NCBI RefSeq assembly: GCF_025151385.1
Contig: NZ_CP102287.1
Location: 1,302,001-1,366,000, forward strand
Length of the DNA: 64,000 nucleotides
DNA from: Hoylesella buccalis ATCC 35310
GTDB taxonomy: Bacteria > Bacteroidota > Bacteroidia > Bacteroidales > Bacteroidaceae
Direction: 5' to 3'
Shown here piece after piece: positions 10,401-17,648 of the stretch. The first letter of the stretch is position 1. Every line of letters begins with the position of its first letter. The notes under the pieces are model-generated. The model ran no database searches. It saw only the letters and a program-made list of their open reading frames with translations, and was not told where the DNA came from. A program made the position numbers and the translations under genes.

Positions 10401-10768
10401 CCGATAAAGCTGCAAAGGCTTTGGCTAAGGCCGAACGTGTGATACCTGAATACAATGTACCGATAAGCTGGAAGAGTGGTTCCCTGGACATGGCACGCGC
10501 CTATGTGCTGCTGGGACAGAAAGCAAAGGCAAAGCATATCCTTCAAAAACTATGGAAAGACCATACGCAATATGCAGACTGGTACCTTAGTTTGGATGGC
10601 ACTAGATTCCTTGCATCACAAGAAGATTGCATGCTATACTTCCAACTCATGATGGAAGTGAACAAGATTACGTCACTCTTCGACACCGCGTGGGCCAAAA
10701 AACAAATGGACGAATTGAACCGATGGTACAACCTATATGCACGAAAAGGCGGTCGCACTTTAGAGTGA
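7442..10768 (+). CDS. DUF2723 family membrane glycosyltransferase-like protein
   Basis: This is a 1108-residue polytopic protein. The N-terminal part has about a dozen transmembrane helices and carries the signature WDCPEFI, which is followed by LEVGHPPGAP, in the first loop. Acidic residues at that position are typical of GT-C fold enzymes. A second membrane block ends near ERDYAYAGSFYAFAIW, and a soluble C-terminal part from about residue 690 contains NGDNDTFPLWY. DUF2723 includes human TMEM260, a protein O-mannosyltransferase, so a role in protein O-glycosylation is plausible but unproven here. It stands alone, with its own promoter element upstream. Confidence 0.8.
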   Translation: MKQFRLVDNVVGWVAFLVAAITYCLTVEPTASFWDCPEFITTGYKLEVGHPPGAPFFMLTANLFTQFVSDPSKVALMVNIMSALLSAVTVLFLFWTITHLTRKLILKDWDSLSLGKLIAIEASGMVGALIYCFSDTAWFSAVEGEVYAYSSAFTAVVFWLILKWEDHADEPHSDRWLLLIAYMTGLSIGVHLLNLLCIPAIVLVFVYRKFPDIEVKGSLIALLGSFVIVAGVLYGLIPGIITVGGWFELFFVNTLGMPFNTGTIVYILLLVSTVVWAIYESYVGRSNRRMNIAFMLSVAMLGIPFYGYGWSAVCIGVVVLALLWFVLNYTNKVEKKRVPLISARIKNTVLLGLLMLMIGYSSYALIVIRSAANPPMDQNSPEDIFTLGKYLSRDQYGYRPLFYGQAYTSQVKLDVQGNQCIPSMTEGEPIYAQKEKASKDEKDSYFVVTHNSKYIYAQNMLFPRMYSSDHATAYESWMGGVDGTQVPYDRCGENIMVKVPTQWENLRFFLSYQCNFMYWRYFMWNFAGRQNGIQGNGELEHGNWISGIPLIDNPRLGDQSKLPDELKNDKGHNVYYMLPLLLGLIGLFWQAWRGKRGIRQFWVVFFLFFMTGLAIVIYLNQTPLQPRERDYAYAGSFYAFAIWCGIGVAAIIDLLKKYLKLNETVLAAIAGIACLLVPVQMASQNWDDHDRSGRYTCRDFGQNYLMTLQDKGYPILFTNGDNDTFPLWYNQDVEGVRTDARVCNLSYLQTDWYIDQMKRPAYDSPSVPISWPRLDYCSGTNEAVPIQSEWKKELEQYYRDYPEEARKQFGDEPFELKNIIKYWMRSKDEDRHVIPTDTVYVTIDKEAVRKSGMMMASDTIPDKMIISLVGKRALHKGEMMMLEMIAECGWTRPIYVATTVAARYYMNLGDNFVSEGLVNRITPFTTNKPGVKNFDTEKAYNNLMNRYKYGGLEKKGLYIDETTMGMCVTHRRLFAQLATELLKEGKTDKAAKALAKAERVIPEYNVPISWKSGSLDMARAYVLLGQKAKAKHILQKLWKDHTQYADWYLSLDGTRFLASQEDCMLYFQLMMEVNKITSLFDTAWAKKQMDELNRWYNLYARKGGRTLE

Positions 10769-10781
10769 TTCATGATAAATG

Positions 10782-10833
10782 TTGATGCCGGGACACAAGC
10801 ATGTCAGTCAGACTAATTGGTTCTCGGCATCAA
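10782..10833 (+). terminator. Possible terminator hairpin after the DUF2723 gene
   Basis: TTGATGCCGGGA at 10782-10793 pairs with TCTCGGCATCAA at 10822-10833 with one mismatch, leaving a loop of 28 bases. The downstream sequence is only weakly T-rich, so this could also be a processing or protein-binding site. Confidence 0.35.
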
Positions 10834-10861
10834 TTCTTAAAGAAAAAGAAGAAAATAAAGC

Positions 10862-11473
10862 ATGTTCATTGAGCAACCAGCCAAATGGTTACGGTGGTTA
10901 TACCCCAACGCCCTGTGGCGAATGGATAGGAACGAGCGTTCTGTCTACCTGACTTTCGACGATGGTCCGATACCCAGTTCCACGCCTTTCATCCTCGACA
11001 CACTGGCTGAATTCGACGCCAAGGCCACCTTCTTCATGGTGGGCGAGAACGTACTACGCTATCACGACCTGTACAACCGCATCGTAGAAGAAGGCCATCA
11101 GGTGGGCAATCACACTTTCAACCACATGGGGTCGCTCAAACATTGGGCACTGACCTATGGCATCAACATCCAGAAAGCCAACGAACTGATACACGCCCAC
11201 CTTTTCCGCCCGCCCCATGGATGGATGCGATGGTCGGTATATTGGTGGCTATCCAGACGCTATCAAATCGTGATGTGGGACCTCGTGACCCGAGATTACT
11301 CCAAGTGGATGACGGCAGAAGATGTGTTGAGAAACGTCAAGCGATATGCCCGCAACGGCTCCATCATTACTTTTCACGATTCGACAAAAAGCATCGACAA
11401 GCTACGATACGCCCTACCAGAGGCCTTGAAATGGCTGAAAGAACAAGGATATGAATTCAAGACTTTCGAGTGA
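10862..11473 (+). CDS. Polysaccharide deacetylase family protein (NodB domain)
   Basis: The 203-residue protein is almost entirely a NodB homology domain. TFDDGP (31-36) supplies the catalytic and metal aspartates, NHTFNH (83-88) the two metal histidines, RPPHG (116-120) the groove arginine, and TFHDS (170-174) the distal histidine. It should remove acetyl groups from N-acetylated sugars such as peptidoglycan or surface glycans. No signal peptide is evident, so where it acts is uncertain. Its last 23 bases overlap queG in another frame, suggesting translational coupling. Confidence 0.85.
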   Translation: MFIEQPAKWLRWLYPNALWRMDRNERSVYLTFDDGPIPSSTPFILDTLAEFDAKATFFMVGENVLRYHDLYNRIVEEGHQVGNHTFNHMGSLKHWALTYGINIQKANELIHAHLFRPPHGWMRWSVYWWLSRRYQIVMWDLVTRDYSKWMTAEDVLRNVKRYARNGSIITFHDSTKSIDKLRYALPEALKWLKEQGYEFKTFE

Positions 11474-12431
11474 GCTGAAGGCTGAGGCATTAAACCTCGG
11501 CTTTTTTGCTTGCGGAATTGCACGCGCTGAAGCCGTTGACGACACCAACGCCCAACATGTAAGGCAGTGGATTAACGAAGGACGGCAGGCAGACATGGAC
11601 TACATGCGCAACCATACCGAGATGAGACTTGACCCACGACTGCTCATGAAAGGCGTGAAAAGCATCGTGTCGGTTGCCATGAACTATACACCAGCGCAAC
11701 ACATCCCATCTAATCAGTTGCAGTTTGCTGCGTATGCTTACGGCGAAGACTATCACGACATTGTCAAGAAAAAGCTAAGACAACTGGCATTGAAGTTTGA
11801 TTTCAAGGAATTGCGCATGCAAGATGAACCGAACAAGGAGAATAACGAAGTCCATTTTCGGGTTTTCTGTGACTCTGCACCTGTGCTGGAGCGTTATTGG
11901 GCCACTCGTGCAGGACTGGGTTGGATTGGCCGTAACCACCAACTGATCATCCCAAAAGCTGGTAGCATGTTCTTCCTTGGCGAGCTGTTCTTGACCATTG
12001 AGTTAGACTATGATGAACCCATGCGCAGCCGTTGCGGCAATTGTCATGCGTGCATTGATGCCTGCCCCACTGGCGCCATCACCAAAGACGGGCCGCTCGA
12101 CGCCAACAAATGCCTCTCCTACCAAACCATAGAGAACCGTGGAGACATCTCAAAAGATATCGCCGAGAAGATGGGAAATACCATTTACGGCTGCGACCGC
12201 TGTCAGCAAGCATGCCCATGGAACCGCTTCTCCATACCCAACAACACACCAGAGCTACAACCGAAGCCAGAGTTCATGGCCATGACACGCGACAAGTGGA
12301 TGCAGCTTTCAGAAGATGAATACCGCCAACTATTCAAAAAGAGTGCGGTAAAACGAGCAAAATACGAGGGACTGATGCGCAACATCCAAGCCATAGTTGA
12401 CCTCTCGGAAGAACAAAAACAAGATCATTAA
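11451..12431 (+). CDS. queG: Epoxyqueuosine reductase QueG
   Basis: This 326-residue iron-sulphur protein catalyses the last step of queuosine synthesis, reducing epoxyqueuosine to queuosine in tRNA with cobalamin and two 4Fe-4S clusters. The cluster cysteines are visible: C195, C198, C201, C205 (CGNCHACIDACP) and C221, C248, C251, C255 (CDRCQQACPWN). The conserved acid D141 lies in VFCDSAPVLERYW. The protein is shorter than proteobacterial versions, which add a C-terminal HEAT-like region. The start at 11451 lies inside the end of the deacetylase gene, and the first residues match the family. Confidence 0.92.
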   Translation: MNSRLSSELKAEALNLGFFACGIARAEAVDDTNAQHVRQWINEGRQADMDYMRNHTEMRLDPRLLMKGVKSIVSVAMNYTPAQHIPSNQLQFAAYAYGEDYHDIVKKKLRQLALKFDFKELRMQDEPNKENNEVHFRVFCDSAPVLERYWATRAGLGWIGRNHQLIIPKAGSMFFLGELFLTIELDYDEPMRSRCGNCHACIDACPTGAITKDGPLDANKCLSYQTIENRGDISKDIAEKMGNTIYGCDRCQQACPWNRFSIPNNTPELQPKPEFMAMTRDKWMQLSEDEYRQLFKKSAVKRAKYEGLMRNIQAIVDLSEEQKQDH

Positions 12432-12444
12432 GACAGAAAGAACG

Positions 12445-12921
12445 ATGAACTCACAAGAAAGAAAAGAACAATTACGAAATAGCAAACCATACCAGGCCAT
12501 AAAACACATCACCATCTATCTGGACAATTACCACCTTGATGGTGTCGCTGGTTTGGTACCAGGAGGAATAGGTGACGCCGTGACCGCCTTATTCGGCTTG
12601 ACACATGTCTACTTCGCTATGTTCAAGCTGCATTCAATTCCGCTAACCTTGGCAGTGCTGAACAACACTTTGCGTGACGTGCTGTTAGGACTGATTCCTT
12701 TCTACGTCGGCAATGTCATTGATTTTTTCCACCATTCTAACAAGAAGAACATGGTACTCATCGACGGATTCATCCACGGCGACAAAGCCATCATCAAGGA
12801 AGTAAACAAACGGGCGTTGCAAGCTGCGGTCTTCCTCGTTTTCTTTATCATCGCCATTGCCATGATGATTGCCCTGCTGATATGGTTGGCAAAAACACTG
12901 GGAACCATGATTTTCAGTTAA
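12445..12921 (+). CDS. DUF4112 family membrane protein
   Basis: This 158-residue protein has the DUF4112 pattern: an LDGVAGLVPGGIGDAVTALFG segment, a conserved hydrophobic stretch (LRDVLLGLIPFYVGNVIDFFHHSN) and a C-terminal transmembrane helix (about 125-152). The function is unknown. The open frame begins at 12397 inside queG, but the ATG at 12445 lies 13 bases after the queG stop and gives the usual family start, MNSQERKEQL. It is probably cotranscribed with the deacetylase and queG. Confidence 0.75.
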   Translation: MNSQERKEQLRNSKPYQAIKHITIYLDNYHLDGVAGLVPGGIGDAVTALFGLTHVYFAMFKLHSIPLTLAVLNNTLRDVLLGLIPFYVGNVIDFFHHSNKKNMVLIDGFIHGDKAIIKEVNKRALQAAVFLVFFIIAIAMMIALLIWLAKTLGTMIFS

Positions 12922-12970
12922 AACTCCATACAAGCCTCAGCGAAAAGATGTTCCGCATACTTACCAAAAT

Positions 12971-13001
12971 CCCCAAGACGACGTGTCGCCTTGGGGGTTT
13001 T
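12971..13001. terminator. Terminator between the DUF4112 gene and glmM
   Basis: CCCCAAGACGAC and GTCGCCTTGGGG form a 12-bp stem with one mismatch, followed by a short T-run on the plus strand. It lies between convergent genes and could serve both directions. Confidence 0.75.
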
Positions 13002-13041
13002 GACGTTTGATGGTTGGCAGATGACGACCAAGCAATACGTC

Positions 13042-14424
13042 TTATTGCATTTCATAAACCACATCCATGAGTTTACGGCCAAGACTCTCAGCCTCTTCCA
13101 TTGTCGCAGCTTCACTGTAAACACGAATGATAGGCTCCGTGTTGCTGGCTCGCAAGTGAACCCATTTGTCAGCAAAATCAATCTTGACGCCATCGATATC
13201 TGTCACCTTTTCATCCGCATACATTTCCTTGATACGATCCAAGATGGCACTGATATCAGTCTCTGGTGTCAGGTCAATACGGTTTTTCGCCATGAAATAG
13301 TTGGGGTAAGACTTGCGAAGCTCACTCACTTTACAGCCTTTATGTGCCAAAGAAGAGAGGAAGAGGGCAATACCAACCAAGGCATCGCGACCATAATGGC
13401 TCTCCGGATAAATCACTCCCCCATTGCCTTCACCACCGATGACGGCATTCACCTCCTTCATCTTTGTGGTAACGTTCACTTCTCCAACGGCTGAAGCCAT
13501 GTACTGTCCGCCATGTTTCTCGGTCACGTCACACAGCGCACGTGTAGAACTGAGGTTTGAAACGGTGTTGCCAGGTGTATGACTCAACACATAGTCAGCC
13601 ACACTAACCAGCGTGTATTCCTCACCAAACATGGTACCATCTTCACAGATAAACGCCAAGCGGTCTACATCCGGATCAACAACGATACCAAGGTCGTAGC
13701 CACCTTTGGACATTTCCTGCATGATACCTCCCAAATTCTTTTCCAATGGCTCTGGGTTGTGTGCGAAATCACCCGTAGGTTCACCGTTCAAAAGCGTGTA
13801 TTCAACGCCCAATTCGTTCAACAGTTTTGGCAGAATGATGCCACCAACACTGTTGATACCATCCACGGCAACCTTGAAATGAACTTTTTTGATGGCCTCC
13901 CGATCAACCAACTTCAGTGCCAACACACTCTCAATATGGCGTTGGTCGAATGAAGAATCTTCGGTGTAATGACCTAAATTGTCCACATCCGCATAGTTGA
14001 AATCTTCACTTTCAGCGATGTCGAGCACCTCGTTTCCTTCCGATTTTGTAAGAAATTCGCCTTCATGATTGAGCAATTTCAGTGCATTCCATTGTCTTGG
14101 GTTATGACTCGCAGTGATGATAATGCCCCCAGCCGCCTGTGTCATACGCACAGCCAGTTCGGTTGTGGGCGTCGTAGCCAATCCAATGTTAATGACATCA
14201 TAACCAATTCCCATCAACGTTCCACACACCACGTTCTTCACCATCTCACCTGAAATGCGCGCATCGCGTCCCACCACAATGGTATTGCTCTGCGACTTTC
14301 CACTTCTACGGATAAACGTAGCGTAAGCAGATGTGAACTTGACGATGTCCAATGGGTTCAACGTGTCGCCCGAACGACCTCCAATGGTACCCCGAATTCC
14401 TGAAATTGATTTGATTAACGTCAT
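13042..14424 (-). CDS. glmM: Phosphoglucosamine mutase
   Basis: The 460-residue enzyme interconverts glucosamine 6-phosphate and glucosamine 1-phosphate for UDP-GlcNAc synthesis. The phosphoserine loop TASHNP (S106), the magnesium-binding DPDVDR (250-255) and the sugar-binding GGEGNGG are all present, and the N-terminus SGIRGTIGG is typical. Bacteroidetes GlmM proteins resemble archaeal phosphosugar mutases, so related specificities such as phosphomannomutase cannot be fully excluded. It is followed on the minus strand by the shared terminator at 12971. Confidence 0.85.
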   Translation of the reverse strand: MTLIKSISGIRGTIGGRSGDTLNPLDIVKFTSAYATFIRRSGKSQSNTIVVGRDARISGEMVKNVVCGTLMGIGYDVINIGLATTPTTELAVRMTQAAGGIIITASHNPRQWNALKLLNHEGEFLTKSEGNEVLDIAESEDFNYADVDNLGHYTEDSSFDQRHIESVLALKLVDREAIKKVHFKVAVDGINSVGGIILPKLLNELGVEYTLLNGEPTGDFAHNPEPLEKNLGGIMQEMSKGGYDLGIVVDPDVDRLAFICEDGTMFGEEYTLVSVADYVLSHTPGNTVSNLSSTRALCDVTEKHGGQYMASAVGEVNVTTKMKEVNAVIGGEGNGGVIYPESHYGRDALVGIALFLSSLAHKGCKVSELRKSYPNYFMAKNRIDLTPETDISAILDRIKEMYADEKVTDIDGVKIDFADKWVHLRASNTEPIIRVYSEAATMEEAESLGRKLMDVVYEMQ

Positions 14425-14476
14425 GATGTTTCCTGTTTAATGTTAGTTTTTATATCAAATTGTTCACAGGTTTTTC

Positions 14477-15115
14477 TTACCTACCTCGTTGATATGTAAT
14501 GTCATACAAACATGGATAAACGCTCTGTCGCGCATAGTTATGCCCACTGGTATGAGGAACTATCAACCGAACCTTCGCTATCTCGTCGCCTTCTTTGATG
14601 GGTCTGCCCACATGGATATAACTGAACGGAACCAGCCAACCTGCAGGAACCTCTGTTGTATTGAAAGCACTTGACATCACGCTCTCACCCTTCACAAACG
14701 AAGCCGTAAACGTTCCACTTGTATTACGAACCTTCATCTTATCCACCACGGCTGAATAAAACAGTACATCGTTCGAAAGTTGCAAGGAGTCGGTCATCAA
14801 GTTACGTTCTTTAAAACGACAAAGAACGTCAACGGTCTCACCATTTTTGATTTTCTCTCCCACTCCATTTCGAATAATCTGCATGTAAACGCCACTGCTG
14901 GAAATCAAGACAAACTCATTGCGTTGCACGTTTGTCGTGTAACCTTGCGACGCGAACGTCTCTTCAGAAATGACCTGCACGGCCGAATCGGCAATGTATT
15001 TGTTGATGGCACTGCGCTCCGCTGCCTTTTGATCTGCATAGGTCTTGTTGTCACGGCAAGATGCCAAGAAGCAGATGGACAACAAGGCGAATAGTGGAAA
15101 TATAATTCTTTTCAT
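14477..15115 (-). CDS. DUF4827 family lipoprotein
   Basis: This 212-residue protein has a lipoprotein signal peptide ending in FLASC, so Cys20 should be lipidated. The central segment, GVYMQIIRNGVGEKIKNGETV followed by LCRFKERNL, has the look of FKBP-like domains, and the family is catalogued as DUF4827. No catalytic prediction can be made. A good promoter lies just upstream. The gene sits between glmM and nrnA on the same strand, 52 bases before glmM. Confidence 0.7.
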   Translation of the reverse strand: MKRIIFPLFALLSICFLASCRDNKTYADQKAAERSAINKYIADSAVQVISEETFASQGYTTNVQRNEFVLISSSGVYMQIIRNGVGEKIKNGETVDVLCRFKERNLMTDSLQLSNDVLFYSAVVDKMKVRNTSGTFTASFVKGESVMSSAFNTTEVPAGWLVPFSYIHVGRPIKEGDEIAKVRLIVPHTSGHNYARQSVYPCLYDITYQRGR

Positions 15116-15140
15116 CTTTTATGATATCTACAGTCATCTG

Positions 15141-15171
15141 CAAAGATAGTTAAAGTCGGGAAAACGACAAA
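15141..15171 (-). promoter_or_regulatory. Bacteroidetes-type promoter of the DUF4827 gene
   Basis: On the minus strand, TTTG (15168-15171) and TATCTTTG (15141-15148) are separated by 19 bases, a full consensus match. Transcription would start near 15134, about 19 bases before the gene. Confidence 0.75.
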
Positions 15172-15227
15172 AGAAAAGCTTTGCTTTTATAGATTATTGA
15201 CGATAGGAACAAACTGCCGTGCGTTGG

Positions 15228-16271
15228 CTATTTTCGTTTTAACCGATCCTCATAATGTATGAAAGCCTGCCTTACCACTTTTTCAGCCTCGTCCAAAGAG
15301 CAATAAAGTCGACCGCCACTGGCATTGACATGTCCTCCCCCATTGAAGAATTCGGCCGCCATCTCATTGCAGGGAAAGTCATCTACCGAACGCAGGCTCA
15401 CCCACACCAGGTTATCCTTACGGTCGTCCTCACGCAATGAAACGGACAACTTCATGCCCTTAATGGAGAGCGGAACGTTGACCAAGCCCTCTGCATCGCC
15501 TTTCACGAAATGGAAATTGCGCATGTCATTGCGCGAGATGGCGAAATAAGAGGCATGAAAATCCTCGAAGACATTTAGTTTTTGCGACATCATGTAGCCT
15601 CGCAACCGTATGGCCCACTGGCTATAATTGTTGTAAACATTGCGGTAAATCTTGTCCTTATCAAATCCTTTTGTCAGCAACTGACTGATGATGAAGAAGA
15701 TGTCTGGACGGGACGAATTGTAGGTAAAGCCGCCCGTATCGGTCATCATGCCACAATAGAGGGGCACGGCACCCTGGCACGTCATCCGTTCAAAGCCACC
15801 CAACTGCCATATTATGCGGAAGATCAGTTCGCTGGTGCTGCTGGCATCAGTCCGAGATACGGAGAAAACCGTATCCATGTCGGCGTTGGTGTGATGGTCT
15901 ACCATCACCCTTTTGGCAGGACTTGCTTCTAATACGGGCTGCATTTCGTCTACCCTCCCGGTGCTGCCAAAGTCGAGACAAAACACCAAGTCAGCCTTCT
16001 GGAATAGTTGTTTCACTTCCTCCTGATGCTTGTCATAGCGTACAATACGGTCGCTGTTGGGCAACCATCGCAAGAAATCGGGATAAGCATCCGGCATCAC
16101 GACAGCGGGCTGTTTGCCGCATTGGTTTTTCAGATAATCGCACCAAGCCAACGAAGAGCCCAGTGCGTCACCGTCAGGCGATTTGTGTCCGCAGATAATA
16201 ATATGTTGAGCATCATCAATTAGTTGTCGCAACAGTTCCAACTCTTCTGGTGCTAAAATGTCTATGTTCAT
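15228..16271 (-). CDS. nrnA: DHH/DHHA1 phosphoesterase, NrnA-type oligoribonuclease/pAp phosphatase
   Basis: This is a DHH-family phosphoesterase. The N-terminal motifs GHKSPDGDALGSSLAW and DHHTNAD bind manganese, and the C-terminal DHHA1 motif GGGHVNASGG binds substrate. NrnA enzymes degrade short oligoribonucleotides and dephosphorylate pAp. The frame is open to 16307, but the ATG at 16269-16271 gives the expected start, MNIDILAPEELELL, and 347 residues. It lies between the sugar nucleotidyltransferase and the DUF4827 gene, all leftward. Confidence 0.85.
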   Translation of the reverse strand: MNIDILAPEELELLRQLIDDAQHIIICGHKSPDGDALGSSLAWCDYLKNQCGKQPAVVMPDAYPDFLRWLPNSDRIVRYDKHQEEVKQLFQKADLVFCLDFGSTGRVDEMQPVLEASPAKRVMVDHHTNADMDTVFSVSRTDASSTSELIFRIIWQLGGFERMTCQGAVPLYCGMMTDTGGFTYNSSRPDIFFIISQLLTKGFDKDKIYRNVYNNYSQWAIRLRGYMMSQKLNVFEDFHASYFAISRNDMRNFHFVKGDAEGLVNVPLSIKGMKLSVSLREDDRKDNLVWVSLRSVDDFPCNEMAAEFFNGGGHVNASGGRLYCSLDEAEKVVRQAFIHYEDRLKRK

Positions 16272-16402
16272 GTAACGAATGTACGTTGAGAATATCATCG
16301 TTTTCAAGTTGATGGCTGTTTAACACAAAGGCTTTCATCCACCAACTTAAAAACGCAATAACTCAAAAACCTCAAAAACTTATAAACTCAAAAACTCATC
16401 CA

Positions 16403-17314
16403 TCAGAATAACTGATTGGGATATACGTCTTGGTCAATCAGCGACTGAATCCTGTCCACGGTATCTTGACGGTCTGCCGCATAAGTAACGCCAAACCACT
16501 TGCTGGTAGTGTCAAGCACCTTCACGGTAGCCGTTCCCTCATGAATCAACTTATTAACCTCCAATGGAATGAAGAACTCTGCCTTGAGGTTCTCCATGTT
16601 CTTCGGATCTGAGAGAAACTCCTTGAAATAGGCATTGCTATACTTAAAATAATCGGGTGTAAAGCCCCACATATTCATCGATACGGGCGTATTGTCGTCT
16701 ACAGCCACCCATTCGCCTTGCTCATCTTTGTAACATACGGCTCCGTTAACGCGCATGATTTCTGTACGTTCTACAACGGTGGTCAGGTTGCCTTGCTCGT
16801 TCTTTTCGCAAATACCACGAGCCACGGTTCCATTCTCCGACAGCGTATTGCCTACGCGGAAGCCCACCATGGCATAGTTGTTCTTCGAGCCTTCTGGAAG
16901 ATTGGCCAAGAACTTCCCCATCACCATGAATGCGTCCCGATTGTAGAAGTCGTCACAATTGATGACACAGAACGGTTCGTTTATCAAATCTTCAGCCATC
17001 ATCACGGCATGATTGGTACCCCATGGCTTTTCTCTACCTTCAGGAACAGTAAATCCTTCCGGCAGTTTGTCGATGGCCTGGAAACACACTTCGGCAGGAA
17101 TATGTCCTGCATATTTAGACAACACTTTCTCTCTGAACTCGTCTTCAAAGTCTTTTCGGATGACAAATACAATTTTACCAAAACCTGCTTTAATGGCGTC
17201 ATAGATAGAATAGTCCATGATGGTTTCCCCATTAGGTCCCAAACCGTCAAGTTGTTTCAATCCTCCATAACGGCTACCCATGCCGGCAGCAAGCAGTAAT
17301 AATGTTGGTTTCAT
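16403..17314 (-). CDS. Sugar-phosphate nucleotidyltransferase family protein
   Basis: This 303-residue protein starts MKPTLLLLAAGMGSRYGGLKQ, the nucleotide-binding loop of NTP-transferase family enzymes such as glucose-1-phosphate thymidylyl- or uridylyltransferases. FCVINCDDFYNRDAF supplies the metal-binding aspartates. The exact sugar and nucleotide cannot be decided. The ATG at 17312-17314 was chosen because it begins exactly at the conserved beta strand; nine extra upstream codons are open. A strong -7 promoter element lies upstream. Confidence 0.8.
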   Translation of the reverse strand: MKPTLLLLAAGMGSRYGGLKQLDGLGPNGETIMDYSIYDAIKAGFGKIVFVIRKDFEDEFREKVLSKYAGHIPAEVCFQAIDKLPEGFTVPEGREKPWGTNHAVMMAEDLINEPFCVINCDDFYNRDAFMVMGKFLANLPEGSKNNYAMVGFRVGNTLSENGTVARGICEKNEQGNLTTVVERTEIMRVNGAVCYKDEQGEWVAVDDNTPVSMNMWGFTPDYFKYSNAYFKEFLSDPKNMENLKAEFFIPLEVNKLIHEGTATVKVLDTTSKWFGVTYAADRQDTVDRIQSLIDQDVYPNQLF

Positions 17315-17383
17315 AATCAATTTTATTTTAATGATAATCAATGTTCAAATCAGTTGGGGTAAACAGGCGACGCCTATCTTATG

Positions 17384-17391
17384 CAAAGGTA
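17384..17391 (-). promoter_or_regulatory. Promoter -7 element of the nucleotidyltransferase gene
   Basis: TACCTTTG on the minus strand matches the -7 consensus, about 70 bases upstream of the start codon. Only a weak -33 candidate is present at about 17413. Confidence 0.55.
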
Positions 17392-17648
17392 ATAAAAAAC
17401 GATTAATAGCCACAAGAAATCACCTTCTTTTATCCTATATTGAAGCAGCAACCTGCTGAAATAAAACCTCTCTCCATTGCAAAATAAATGACAGACAGAC
17501 AGGCAGACACACGGGATTCAGCAAGTTCTTTATCGGCCAATTTGACACAATAAAACCGCCACATTGGCGCATCACTATGCAAAGGCACACCTTTTGGACA
17601 TCATGAAGCAGTTAAAGAAATGATTAAAAAAGAAAGGAAAAAAAGATT

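Noticed and set aside
12991..13494. Plus-strand 167-codon frame opposite glmM
   Set aside because: It lies entirely opposite a clear glmM coding region and has no recognisable features.
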